NCBI GenBank assembly: GCA_902766045.1
Contig: CACXCA010000002.1
Location: 62,001-126,000, forward strand
DNA length: 64,000 nt
Source of the DNA: an uncultured Bacteroidales bacterium
GTDB lineage: Bacteria > Bacteroidota > Bacteroidia > Bacteroidales > Paludibacteraceae
Direction of reading: 5' to 3'
Made by a program: the position numbers and the translations under genes
Shown: piece after piece, positions 16,242 through 24,749 of the stretch
How positions within the stretch are numbered: the stretch's first letter is position 1
Layout of the letters: the number at the start of each line of letters is the position of its first letter
The notes under the pieces: generated by a model
What the model was told of the DNA's origin: nothing
Database searches by the model: none
What the model saw: only the letters and a program-made list of their open reading frames with translations

Positions 16242-18047
16242 ATGAAAAATAAAAAACTCACACTAATAGCTGTATGCTTAGTTTGTTTTCTAAGTGCAAC
16301 TTTTACAATAAAAGCTGCCCCAGACCCTAATTTTCACATCTATATTTGTTGGGGACAATCCAATATGGAAGGAAATGCACCTGTACCAACTTCTGAGCAA
16401 GTAAATGTAGATGAGAGATTCCAATTGCTATACTCTGCGAATGATTGCAGGAACGGAGACCGCAAAAAAGGGCAATGGTACACTGCCATTCCACCTTTAG
16501 CTCGTTGTTTCCACGGAAGTCAAAGTAACGGACAAAGTATGGGATTCGGTCCTATTGATTACTTCGGACGCACCTTGGTCGAGAAATTGGACCCCGCAAT
16601 CAAAGTGGGAGTCATCGTAGTGGCTGTCGGTGGCGCCGACATTCAACTGTTTGAAAAGAACAACTACCAATCGTATCTTAATTCCGCTGCAGACTGGTTG
16701 CAGAATTATGCCAAAGAATATGGCAGTAACCCTTATGGGCGAATCATCGAGATGGCAAAAATTGCTAAAGAAGTGGGTGTCATCAAAGGTATTCTCGTTC
16801 ATCAAGGAGAGACAAACAGCGGTCAAAACGATTGGCCGAGACGTCTGAAAGGTGTCTATGACAATATGTTGTCCGACCTTGGTTTAAAAGCTTCTGAGGT
16901 ACCTCTATTGGTAGGTGAAGTACGTTATACGGGTCCTTGCAGCGGACATAACAATGTTATCCGTACAGTGCCTAATACAATACCTACCGCCCATGTGATT
17001 TCTGCTGACGGATGCGGTGCTGCAGGAGATCAATATCATTTTAACGTGGACGGATATAAGCTATTAGGAAAACGTTATGCAGAAAAGATGTTAGAGCTTT
17101 TAGGTGACAATCCAGTTCAACAAGTTGACCTCTCTATTTCTGCAGCTGTTACGGTAGAATCAGAACCAGGAAAAGTTCAAATCTCTCTAAACAAAGAAAA
17201 CGACAACATAAACAGAGTCGATATCTATGCAGATGGCAATAAGATAGCTAGCAACCAACTATCTTACGAATGGGAAGATGTTGAACAAGGAGACCATACT
17301 ATTTGGGCTGTCGGCTACGACAACCAAAACAAAGAGTACACAACATCGAAGATTAAGATTACCATCATGAAACCACAAACCCCTTTCAATGGTTCTCCCG
17401 CTAAAATTCCAGGAACAATAGAAGCGGAAGAATTTGACTACGGAGGTGAAGGAAACGCTTACCACGATAACGACGAACAAAACCACAACGGTGGCGACCG
17501 TAACGAAGGCGTGGATATGAACAATACCGCTATCGGATACCTCCAAACAGGTGAATGGCTCGAATATACAGTAGAGGTAGAAAAAGATGGCGAATACGAA
17601 GTGGAATGTCGGGTGGCTTCCAAGGAAACATCTGGTTCCTTCACGCTCTACATGGACAATACCTTCATCATCCCTGGCGACGATGGTACCCCAGGTGGAT
17701 TCGTCAAAGTGCCTAACACGGGTAGTTACGAATCATTTGAAACGGTGACTGTCAAGTTGAATAAATTAACCAAGGGCAAACATGTGTTAAAGTTAGAAAT
17801 CACGGGCGATTGGTTTGATTTAGACAATCTGAAGTTCAACCTGATTCAAGAAGAAACGAATGTTGACCTGACAATCTCTGATTTAAATGAAATTCCAGAA
17901 GGAGATTATCAAGTATTCGACATGCTCGGTAGATACATAAAAACGGTCACCATTCAAAGGAATAATTATGAGCTGTTCAATGCAGGATTCTACATTTTGA
18001 AAAACAAAGAAGGAAAATCATACACACTGCTGAGAGGTAGTAAATAA
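16242..18047 (+). CDS. Secreted SASA/CE6-type carbohydrate esterase, tandem paralogue
   Basis: 601 residues with the same architecture as the preceding gene: signal peptide, esterase with GQSNMEG (S40), HQGE and DQYHF, Ig-like domain, CBM6-like module and T9SS-like C-terminus (VFDMLGRYIKT, AGFYILKNK). The esterase and Ig parts have diverged clearly, e.g. an extra GSQSNGQSM loop near residue 90 and different substrate-loop residues. The CBM-coding DNA (17421-17867) differs from 15380-15826 at only about 14 of 447 positions. This points to recent domain transfer or gene conversion. The two enzymes likely act on related but not identical acetylated glycans. Confidence 0.9.
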   Translation: MKNKKLTLIAVCLVCFLSATFTIKAAPDPNFHIYICWGQSNMEGNAPVPTSEQVNVDERFQLLYSANDCRNGDRKKGQWYTAIPPLARCFHGSQSNGQSMGFGPIDYFGRTLVEKLDPAIKVGVIVVAVGGADIQLFEKNNYQSYLNSAADWLQNYAKEYGSNPYGRIIEMAKIAKEVGVIKGILVHQGETNSGQNDWPRRLKGVYDNMLSDLGLKASEVPLLVGEVRYTGPCSGHNNVIRTVPNTIPTAHVISADGCGAAGDQYHFNVDGYKLLGKRYAEKMLELLGDNPVQQVDLSISAAVTVESEPGKVQISLNKENDNINRVDIYADGNKIASNQLSYEWEDVEQGDHTIWAVGYDNQNKEYTTSKIKITIMKPQTPFNGSPAKIPGTIEAEEFDYGGEGNAYHDNDEQNHNGGDRNEGVDMNNTAIGYLQTGEWLEYTVEVEKDGEYEVECRVASKETSGSFTLYMDNTFIIPGDDGTPGGFVKVPNTGSYESFETVTVKLNKLTKGKHVLKLEITGDWFDLDNLKFNLIQEETNVDLTISDLNEIPEGDYQVFDMLGRYIKTVTIQRNNYELFNAGFYILKNKEGKSYTLLRGSK

Positions 18048-18075
18048 ACAAAAATGTTTTAGTTATAGTAATGCC

Positions 18076-18105
18076 AAGGGGATGTTTCAATTGAAGCACC
18101 CCCTT
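18076..18105 (+). terminator. Terminator-like hairpin after the second esterase gene
   Basis: AAGGGG and CCCCTT bracket an inner perfect palindrome TTCAATTGAA, followed by a T-rich tail. It is related to the hairpin at 16036. Confidence 0.65.
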
Positions 18106-18147
18106 ACATTTTACATTATGTATCTTCTATGAGTCAATCACGCCTAT

Positions 18148-18693
18148 CTATTCCGCATATTTAGCACGTTCACCTCCTATCAATTTAGGACGACAATAGG
18201 CGGCTACCACATGAGCCTCTCCTATTTGTTTTATTGCAGGATGAACAGGTACCGCTACATCCTTCAGATGCATTCCGATCAATGTATCTCCAATATCCAA
18301 TCCCGCAGAAGCTTTGACATGCTCAACCACCACAGGTTTTTCAAAACTATGATAGGCTGCAGTAGCAAAAGAACCACCCCCATGCAACCATGGCACAACA
18401 CATACGGGTTCATACCCATACTTTTCAGCACATGCCTCATCTATTACCAACGCACGATTCAAATGCTCACAGCATTGACAGGCTAAAAATATCCCTTTTA
18501 CCGTCAAAATTTTATGCGCTGTCTCAAATATTACCTTGCCAACCTCTTCACTGGAATTCTTCCCTATTCTACCACCTACAACTTCACTGGAAGAACAACC
18601 AATCACAAATATAGATCCCCGTTTCATCGGATGATCATTCAACAAAGCACTTATCACCTGCTCCGTTTGATTCGCTATCTTTTCTAAATCCAT
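18148..18693 (-). CDS. DUF436 / TIGR01440 family protein (YwlG-like)
   Basis: 181 residues, the normal family size. The recognisable signature runs from GSIFVIGCSSSEVVGGRIGKNSS through ACQCCEHLNRALVID to HAVPVH-like and IGMHLKDVAVPVH segments and ends in RPKLIGGERAKY. The family (UPF0340) is of unknown biochemical function, with a conserved Cys-rich CQCCEHLNR motif that could bind a metal or act in catalysis. No signal peptide. Stand-alone minus-strand gene with a -7 box at 18713-18720. Confidence 0.92.
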   Translation of the reverse strand: MDLEKIANQTEQVISALLNDHPMKRGSIFVIGCSSSEVVGGRIGKNSSEEVGKVIFETAHKILTVKGIFLACQCCEHLNRALVIDEACAEKYGYEPVCVVPWLHGGGSFATAAYHSFEKPVVVEHVKASAGLDIGDTLIGMHLKDVAVPVHPAIKQIGEAHVVAAYCRPKLIGGERAKYAE

Positions 18694-19091
18694 CTCACTC
18701 TTCTTTTTTATGCAAAATTATACATTCTCTGCTCTAATTAGATCAAAGATTGCCAAATTTTTATCATGTGAAATAATCATGAACCGATAAAAAAAGAACT
18801 CCGGTTATCCTCTCGGACCTCCGGAGCCAAAACTTTTTACTGTTTCATCAAACTAATATGCTTGATTTGTTTTTCTTTGCATGCAAATATAATAATTTTT
18901 TCATTACAAAACTAGCTAATTCTCTAATTTATAAGGACTTTTATTTTCTCACAAATCATTTTTCCCCATGAATACGATAATTTTTTATAAAAATTTTTTT
19001 TCTTCATAAACACATATTTTTTTTTATCTCCATGAATCTTACCTAAAATATGCTTCTATTTTGTAACTTTACAATCCAATTTTAACATAAC
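18694..19091. other. Divergent intergenic region, DUF436 gene / LtaS-type gene
   Basis: 398 bases. It contains the minus-strand -7 box at 18713-18720, a hairpin-forming CTCCGG/CCGGAG element near 18799-18827 followed by ACTTTTT, a palindrome TTTGCATGCAAA near 18878, and long A/T tracts. The stretch TATTTTGTAAC near 19050 is the best promoter candidate for the downstream gene. The CTCCGG hairpin followed by T-residues on the plus strand could be an attenuator or the end of a small RNA. Confidence 0.4.
18713..18720 (-). promoter_or_regulatory. -7 box of the DUF436 gene
   Basis: Reads TAATTTTG on the minus strand, 19 bases before the ATG at 18693. Confidence 0.5.
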
Positions 19092-21035
19092 ATGACTGAT
19101 TCAAAGAAACTATTCATAAACGAGATATTCGTACTAACCTGGAATCTTCTGATTGCAATGATTTCCTATATGATTTGCCGTTTCATCTACTGGGCGGAAA
19201 ATTATAGTAGTTTTACCAACATATCATTCGATCAATGGACACAAATCATTATCGGCGGACTAAAATTCGATTTGTCGGCTGTGCTATACACCAACATTCT
19301 CCTCATTGTTCTCTTGTCTATCCCCATCCATACAAAATATAAATTATCCGCATTAATCGGCAAAATTCTCTTTTTACTCTTTAATGGAATTGGCATTCTA
19401 ATGAACCTTACAGATGCCGTCTATTACAAATTCACTGGCAGAAGAACCACTGCATCAGTCTTCCATGAATTTGCTGGAGAAGACAATCTAGGTTCAATCT
19501 TCGGAGTTGAGATAATCCGTCATTGGTATCTCGTTTTATCCGCTTTTATCCTGCTATTTCTCTTGTACAAGTTATACAAGGCTCCCCAATATAAAAACTG
19601 TGAGGCTGTTCAATTAAAGTATTACTACCCTATTCGGACGCTTCTTTTCATACTAATCATATACCTCACCGTCAATGGCATGAGAGGCGGCTTTGGTGCA
19701 GCTGTAAGACCCATCACCATCAGCAATGCTAATCAATATGTCTCCAAACCTTCAGAGGCAGCACTTGTGCTGAACACCCCCTTCTCTATCCTTCGAACAA
19801 TTAATAACAAAGCATTTGTCACCCCGTCATATTTCACCCAAGAAGAGATGGAACAGATTTATACACCTGTTCATACACCCAACGACTCTCTCTCGTTTCG
19901 TCCCAAGAATATTGTTGTACTCATCATCGAAAGTTTCGGCAAAGAATATATTGGTTCACTGAACAAAGATTTAGAACCAGCATACAATGGATATACCCCT
20001 TTCACCGATTCATTGGTCAGTCGAAGTCTCACTTTTCGCTACTCCTATAGCAATGGGCGAAAAAGCATCGATGGAATGCCTTCTATTCTGTCGTCCATTC
20101 CGATGTTCGTTGAGCCATTCTTCCTAACAGATGCCTCACTGAATGACGTAAGCGGGTTGGCAAAGGAACTATCATCCAAAGGTTATTATTCCGCCTTTTT
20201 CCACGGAGCACAAAACGGTTCGATGGGCTTTCAAGCCTTTGCCCGTTCCACTGGATTCCAGGATTACTTCGGCAGAACTGAATACAATGAAGATAACAGA
20301 TTCGATGGTGATAAAGACTTTGACGGCACCTGGGCTATCTGGGACGAACCATTCTTGCAATTCTATGCACAAAAGATGAGCGAGATGAAAGAACCATTCA
20401 TAACAGCCCTTTTCACGGCTTCTTCTCATCATCCATTTGTTATTCCATCACAATACAAAGATACTTTCCCTGAAGGCTCCCTAATCATCCACAAATGTAT
20501 CCGATACACCGATCATGCCCTCAGAAAATTCTTTGAGACCGCCTCCCTACAAGAATGGTATAAAAACACACTATTCGTTTTAACAGCAGACCATACCAAT
20601 CTTACTGATCACGTATTTTACCAGACTGATTTAGGAAAATTCTGCGTTCCCATCATTCTTTTTGATCCTTCCGGAGAGACACCAACAGGCATAAAAGATA
20701 TCATCGCGCAACAAACAGATATTATGCCTACCCTCTTAGGCTTACTGAACTACGATAAACCATACGTAGCTTTCGGATGCGATCTACTCAACACACCAGC
20801 AGATGATCTATATGCCGTACATTACAACAACGACATATACCAATACGTAAAACAAAATCATCTGCTACAATTTGACGGAGAAAAAGCCATCGGTTTCTAT
20901 ACGCTATCTGATTCAATCCTACAGAATAACATATTGAATCAGACAGCACTACAAAACACCATGGAAAGGGAATTAAAAGCCATCATACAACAATACATGA
21001 TGCGCATGAATGAAAATCAATTAACAATAAAATAA
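19092..21035 (+). CDS. LtaS-type sulfatase-fold phosphoglycerol/phosphoethanolamine transferase
   Basis: 647 residues. About five membrane helices occupy residues 10-215, followed by an extracytoplasmic alkaline-phosphatase-superfamily domain (about 275-560). Metal and active-site positions are visible: IIESFG with E280, the nucleophile candidate S325 in GRKSIDGMPS, and TADH with D500 and H501. In lipoteichoic acid synthase and its relatives this domain moves phosphoglycerol or phosphoethanolamine between lipids and glycans at the membrane surface. Bacteroidota lack classical teichoic acid, so a role in modifying lipid A, capsule or periplasmic glycan is more likely (inference). Serine rather than the threonine of LtaS at the nucleophile position is notable. 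Monocistronic; convergent with the CAP genes. Confidence 0.88.
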   Translation: MTDSKKLFINEIFVLTWNLLIAMISYMICRFIYWAENYSSFTNISFDQWTQIIIGGLKFDLSAVLYTNILLIVLLSIPIHTKYKLSALIGKILFLLFNGIGILMNLTDAVYYKFTGRRTTASVFHEFAGEDNLGSIFGVEIIRHWYLVLSAFILLFLLYKLYKAPQYKNCEAVQLKYYYPIRTLLFILIIYLTVNGMRGGFGAAVRPITISNANQYVSKPSEAALVLNTPFSILRTINNKAFVTPSYFTQEEMEQIYTPVHTPNDSLSFRPKNIVVLIIESFGKEYIGSLNKDLEPAYNGYTPFTDSLVSRSLTFRYSYSNGRKSIDGMPSILSSIPMFVEPFFLTDASLNDVSGLAKELSSKGYYSAFFHGAQNGSMGFQAFARSTGFQDYFGRTEYNEDNRFDGDKDFDGTWAIWDEPFLQFYAQKMSEMKEPFITALFTASSHHPFVIPSQYKDTFPEGSLIIHKCIRYTDHALRKFFETASLQEWYKNTLFVLTADHTNLTDHVFYQTDLGKFCVPIILFDPSGETPTGIKDIIAQQTDIMPTLLGLLNYDKPYVAFGCDLLNTPADDLYAVHYNNDIYQYVKQNHLLQFDGEKAIGFYTLSDSILQNNILNQTALQNTMERELKAIIQQYMMRMNENQLTIK

Positions 21036-21041
21036 ACGCTA

Positions 21042-21782
21042 TCACATACGGCAAAAATCCTGTACACAATTGTACCGATAACGTGAATGTGATTGGATAG
21101 AAACCCCAATGTTTGTCCAATACGCATCCAATATATTCTTTCGATGTCCCACATCAGGATAATTCTCATCAATCAACAACTGGATCACGATATCCAACGC
21201 ATCTTCACGACCATAATGACAATTTTCACCCACCCGTGAAGCTTTCGAAACAAACTTCTGTATTCTAGCAATACCATCCGTTCCATCTGATGATGAGTGA
21301 CCGATGAGCCCATGCTGCCCCATATCCTTTGCATGATAAGCAGCCGCATCACATAACGTTTTCATCGGCTGTAACATATATCTATTTTTAACATTCTTCA
21401 AATCAACATAATACAACGATTGCAAATCTTTACTAGCCGTCATATTAAGTTTATTTTTTCTGATATACGGCCTAAGGTACTCTATCAAGAAACGATTACC
21501 ATCCAAGCGAGCCAAATTACACAAGAAAACTACCCTTTTCTCTTCATCAGTCATATAATCCACGGCAGCAGCTGTATTAGCCATCTCCTGCTCTTCTGCT
21601 GTAAACAACGAATTGGCTTTAGATGGTTTCCATACATTTCCCGACTCTTCATGTACAATATTATCTACATTTGCCGTATTACTATTAATATACGTGGCAG
21701 ACTCCTTGCTATCACATGAAATCATGGACAAACAAAGAGTCATTCCACAACACGTCAAAATCAGACACAAATGCCTTTTCAT
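21042..21782 (-). CDS. CAP-domain (SCP/PR-1) lipoprotein
   Basis: 246 residues. The signal peptide ends in a lipobox, SMIS-C23, predicting a lipid-anchored envelope protein. After a linker, residues ~65-246 form a CAP domain: ELxxANTAA-like start (EEQEMANTAAAVDYM), LFLCNLARLDG, LCDAAAYHAKDMGQHGLIGHSSSDG (first His), GENCHYG and GHRKNILD (second His), ending in NCVQDF. CAP proteins have varied roles including peptidase-like and sterol or lipid binding; the bacterial members are poorly characterised. It lies 25 bases after its paralogue on the same strand and is probably co-transcribed with it. Confidence 0.9.
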   Translation of the reverse strand: MKRHLCLILTCCGMTLCLSMISCDSKESATYINSNTANVDNIVHEESGNVWKPSKANSLFTAEEQEMANTAAAVDYMTDEEKRVVFLCNLARLDGNRFLIEYLRPYIRKNKLNMTASKDLQSLYYVDLKNVKNRYMLQPMKTLCDAAAYHAKDMGQHGLIGHSSSDGTDGIARIQKFVSKASRVGENCHYGREDALDIVIQLLIDENYPDVGHRKNILDAYWTNIGVSIQSHSRYRYNCVQDFCRM

Positions 21783-21807
21783 CGTATCTAAACTAAACTT
21801 TTAATCT

Positions 21808-22545
21808 TTAAAGCTTTGCAAAATCCTGTACGCAATTATACGTATAAGATGAATGTGGCATAATAGAAACGCCGATATGATTGTACTTATCACTAAGAAT
21901 ATTCTTTCGATGGCCTAAAGAAGAAATATTTTCATCAATCAGCAGATTCATTACAATATATATTGCATACTTTCTATTGGAACCGTAAGTGCAATTCTCT
22001 GCCAAAGCATACCAGGAAGGCACAAAACGTTCCAATCGCTCATCCCAGTCCGTTCCATCGGAAGAAACATGACCTGTGATACCATTCTCCCCCGAATCTT
22101 TTGCGTGATATGCAGCTGCATCACACAATTCTTTCGACGGACGTAACATTACATGATCTTTCACTTCACGCAAATCTGTATAAAGAGAAGCAAGATACTC
22201 ATTTGTCTCCACATTCAATTTATTCTTTTCAACGTATGGAGTAAGATACTCCTCGGCAAAACGTTCCCCATCCAAACGAGCTAAATTACAAAGGAAAATC
22301 ACCTTTTTCTCCTCCTCTGTCAAATAATCGACATCGGCAGCAGTATTCGCCATAGCCAGTTCCTCGTCCGTATAGAGCGAAACCACCTCAGGTTCGGGTT
22401 CTTCTCCTTCGTCTATTTTAGTCGAATCATTCTGTGTTTCTTCTGGAGTGTCGTTCAAAATCGTATCAATCTCCTCTTCGACACATGATACCATCATACC
22501 AAAGAGTATCACGCCTGACAATAAAATCGTTAATAATTTCCTCAT
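21808..22545 (-). CDS. CAP-domain (SCP/PR-1) lipoprotein, tandem paralogue
   Basis: 245 residues with the same plan as the downstream gene: lipobox MMVS-C21, an acidic and Pro-rich linker (EGEEPEPEVV), and a CAP domain carrying ANTAADVDYL, LFLCNLARLDGE-like motif, AKDSGENGITGHVSSDG, AENCTYG and GHRKNILSDKYNHIGV. The two mature domains are clearly homologous while their linkers differ. First gene of the pair; a minus-strand -7 box at 22578-22585 supports the start and a shared transcript. Confidence 0.9.
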   Translation of the reverse strand: MRKLLTILLSGVILFGMMVSCVEEEIDTILNDTPEETQNDSTKIDEGEEPEPEVVSLYTDEELAMANTAADVDYLTEEEKKVIFLCNLARLDGERFAEEYLTPYVEKNKLNVETNEYLASLYTDLREVKDHVMLRPSKELCDAAAYHAKDSGENGITGHVSSDGTDWDERLERFVPSWYALAENCTYGSNRKYAIYIVMNLLIDENISSLGHRKNILSDKYNHIGVSIMPHSSYTYNCVQDFAKL

Positions 22546-22577
22546 ATCTTTACTATTGTTTAGTTCTACAGTTACTA

Positions 22578-22585
22578 CAAATGTA
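22578..22585 (-). promoter_or_regulatory. -7 box of the CAP gene pair
   Basis: Reads TACATTTG on the minus strand, 32 bases before the ATG at 22545. Confidence 0.55.
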
Positions 22586-22721
22586 ATAATAAAGCTTTAT
22601 AAACAAAACAATTCTTTCATTTTTTTTGACTTTATCACAACTTGTTTTATTCAAATAAAATTACGAAATTTGCAAGAGATAGTTAGATTTTAATTTTTAA
22701 TCATCTAAAATATAATAAACA

Positions 22722-24335
22722 ATGGCAAAAAGTGCATTGCAAATCGCTAGAGCTGCTTATCAACCAAAATTGCCTAAGGCTTTCAAAGGTGGCGTAGCTC
22801 TTAAAGAAGGTAAAGCAACTGAGTCAGTTGCAAACCAAGCAGAAATCAAGAAGTTATTCCCTAACACGTATGGTATGCCTATCGTAACATTCGAGGCTGC
22901 TGCTGCTAAATTGTCTATGGGTGACTTTAACGTAGGTGTAATCCTTTCTGGTGGACAAGCTCCTGGCGGACACAACGTTATTTCTGGATTGTTCGACGGA
23001 ATCAAGGCTTTGAACAAAAACTCAAAGTTGTATGGTTTCTTAGGTGGTCCTAGCGGTTTGATCGACCACAAATACATTGAATTAACAGCAGATATCATCG
23101 ACGATTATCGTAACACAGGTGGTTTTGATATCATCGGTTCTGGTCGTACTAAATTGGAAGAGGAATCTCAGTTCGATAGTGGTATCGAGATTTGCAACAA
23201 ATTAGGCATCAAGGCTTTGGTTATCATCGGTGGTGATGACTCTAACACTAACGCTTGTGTATTGGCTGAATACTACTTAGCTAAGAAAGCTGGTATCCAA
23301 GTAATTGGTTGTCCTAAGACAATCGACGGTGACTTGAAGAATGATCAAATCGAGACTTCTTTCGGTTTCGATACAGCATGTAAAGTATATTCTGAAGTAA
23401 TTGGTAACATCATGCGTGATGCTAACTCTGCAAAGAAATACTGGCACTTCATCAAGTTGATGGGTCGTTCTGCTTCTCACATCGCTTTGGAGTGTGGTCT
23501 TCAAACTCAACCAAACATCTGTATTGTATCAGAAGAGGTAGAGGCTAAGAAGATGACTTTGGCTCAAATCGTTAACAACATTGCTGATACTGTAGCTGCT
23601 CGTGCTGCTAAAGGTAACAACTTCGGTGTTGTGTTGATTCCAGAAGGTTTGATCGAGTTCATTCCTGAAATGAAAGTGTTGATCAAGGAATTGAACGATT
23701 TGTTGGCTACTGAATCAGATGTTAAGACTGCTGTTTCTAAACTTTCTGCTAATAGCAAGTCTGTTTACGAGAGTCTTCCTGAAGCTATCGCAAAACAATT
23801 GACATTAGAGCGTGACCCTCACGGTAACGTACAAGTTTCATTGATCGAAACTGAGAAATTGCTTATCGAGATGGTTAAGACTCGTTTGGCTGCAATGAAG
23901 GCTGAAGGTAAATATGTTGGTAAATTCTCTGGTCTTGGTCACTTCTTCGGTTACGAAGGTCGTTGCGCAGCTCCTTCTAACTTCGATGCTGACTACTGCT
24001 ACTCTTTGGGTTACAATGCTGCTAACTTGATCGCTTCTGGCAAATCAGGTTACATGTCATTGATCAAGAACACTACTAAGCCTGCTGATCAATGGATCGC
24101 TGCTGGTGTGCCTATCACAATGATGATGAACATGGAGCAACGTAACGGTAAGCAAAAACCAGTTATCCGCAAAGCATTAGTTGAATTGAACGGTGCACCT
24201 TTCAAAGCATTGGCTGCTAACCGCGAGAAATGGGCAATCGAAACATCTTATGTTTACCCAGGTCCTATCCAATACTTCGGTCCTTCTGAAGTTTGCGACC
24301 AACCAACTAAGACTTTGGCTTTGGAACAAGCTTAA
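22722..24335 (+). CDS. pfp: Pyrophosphate-dependent 6-phosphofructokinase
   Basis: Cytoplasmic glycolytic enzyme that phosphorylates fructose 6-phosphate with PPi in a reversible reaction. 537 residues, matching the long PPi-PFK clade. Key motifs are GGQAPGGHN at 77-85, GGDDSN at 170-175 and [11 protein letters not shown] from 198, containing the catalytic TIDGD. The second Asp in GGDD is the residue associated with PPi rather than ATP use. Codon preference matches nifJ, suggesting high expression. The upstream region has ACGAAATTTGC near 22664, a degenerate -7-like sequence. It ends in a strong terminator. PPi use fits an energy-saving anaerobic glycolysis feeding nifJ. Confidence 0.97.
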   Translation: MAKSALQIARAAYQPKLPKAFKGGVALKEGKATESVANQAEIKKLFPNTYGMPIVTFEAAAAKLSMGDFNVGVILSGGQAPGGHNVISGLFDGIKALNKNSKLYGFLGGPSGLIDHKYIELTADIIDDYRNTGGFDIIGSGRTKLEEESQFDSGIEICNKLGIKALVIIGGDDSNTNACVLAEYYLAKKAGIQVIGCPKTIDGDLKNDQIETSFGFDTACKVYSEVIGNIMRDANSAKKYWHFIKLMGRSASHIALECGLQTQPNICIVSEEVEAKKMTLAQIVNNIADTVAARAAKGNNFGVVLIPEGLIEFIPEMKVLIKELNDLLATESDVKTAVSKLSANSKSVYESLPEAIAKQLTLERDPHGNVQVSLIETEKLLIEMVKTRLAAMKAEGKYVGKFSGLGHFFGYEGRCAAPSNFDADYCYSLGYNAANLIASGKSGYMSLIKNTTKPADQWIAAGVPITMMMNMEQRNGKQKPVIRKALVELNGAPFKALAANREKWAIETSYVYPGPIQYFGPSEVCDQPTKTLALEQA

Positions 24336-24354
24336 TCAAGTTGATAATCCACAT

Positions 24355-24391
24355 AAAAAAAACTTCGGGGCATTTGCTCCGAAGTTTTTTT
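24355..24391 (+). terminator. Terminator of pfp
   Basis: AACTTCGGGG pairs with CTCCGAAGTT around a short loop (24361-24390). A-run on one side and T-run on the other make it potentially bidirectional. Confidence 0.9.
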
Positions 24392-24407
24392 ATCGATTAA
24401 TTGGGAA

Positions 24408-24719
24408 TCAAAAATAAATTTGCATGCCCACTTCTGGATTTATACCTAAATCAAAAGCAAAACCTGTTGTTTTATACTGATTTTCATTCTTTTGAATCAA
24501 ATCAATAAAAGAAATATTAAATACACCCATTGACAATCCAAGATGTTTATTAGGACGAACTTCAAATCGTAATGGTTGGATTTCAAATCCAATGCCATTT
24601 TTAATTAATTCATGAGATGAACCATACATAACATAGTCTCCTGTTATATTTGATTTACTAGTAAAATTTGTATGTATATAATAAACACCAAGTTGTGGAA
24701 CATAATGAAATTGGTCACC
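24408..24719 (-). pseudogene. Outer-membrane beta-barrel protein remnant (3' end only)
   Basis: The minus-strand frame codes for about 104 residues with alternating-strand barrel character (HYVPQLGVYYIHTNF, EIQPLRFEVRPNKHLGLSMG) and a classic barrel C-terminus ending in GMQIYF. The frame stays open upstream to the palindromic repeat at 24720-24745, where homology-like sequence stops and no start or signal peptide is available. I therefore read it as the 3' third of an outer-membrane barrel gene truncated at or near the repeat. A small internal ATG (24629) would give 73 residues, but not an exported protein. Confidence 0.6.
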
Positions 24720-24745
24720 GTAGAGACCACGGCCGTGCGTCTCTA
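24720..24745. repeat. Palindromic repeat copy 5 (degenerate)
   Basis: GTAGAGAC-CACGG followed by CCGTGCGTCTCTA: the TAGAGACGC family, with one base missing in the left arm. It sits exactly between the barrel remnant and the stop codon of the metallopeptidase gene. Confidence 0.85.
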
Positions 24746-24749
24746 TTCT

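Noticed and set aside
24408-24629. Intact 73-residue gene
   Set aside because: The frame is open upstream to the repeat with barrel-like sequence, and the short version lacks a signal peptide, so a truncated remnant is the better reading.
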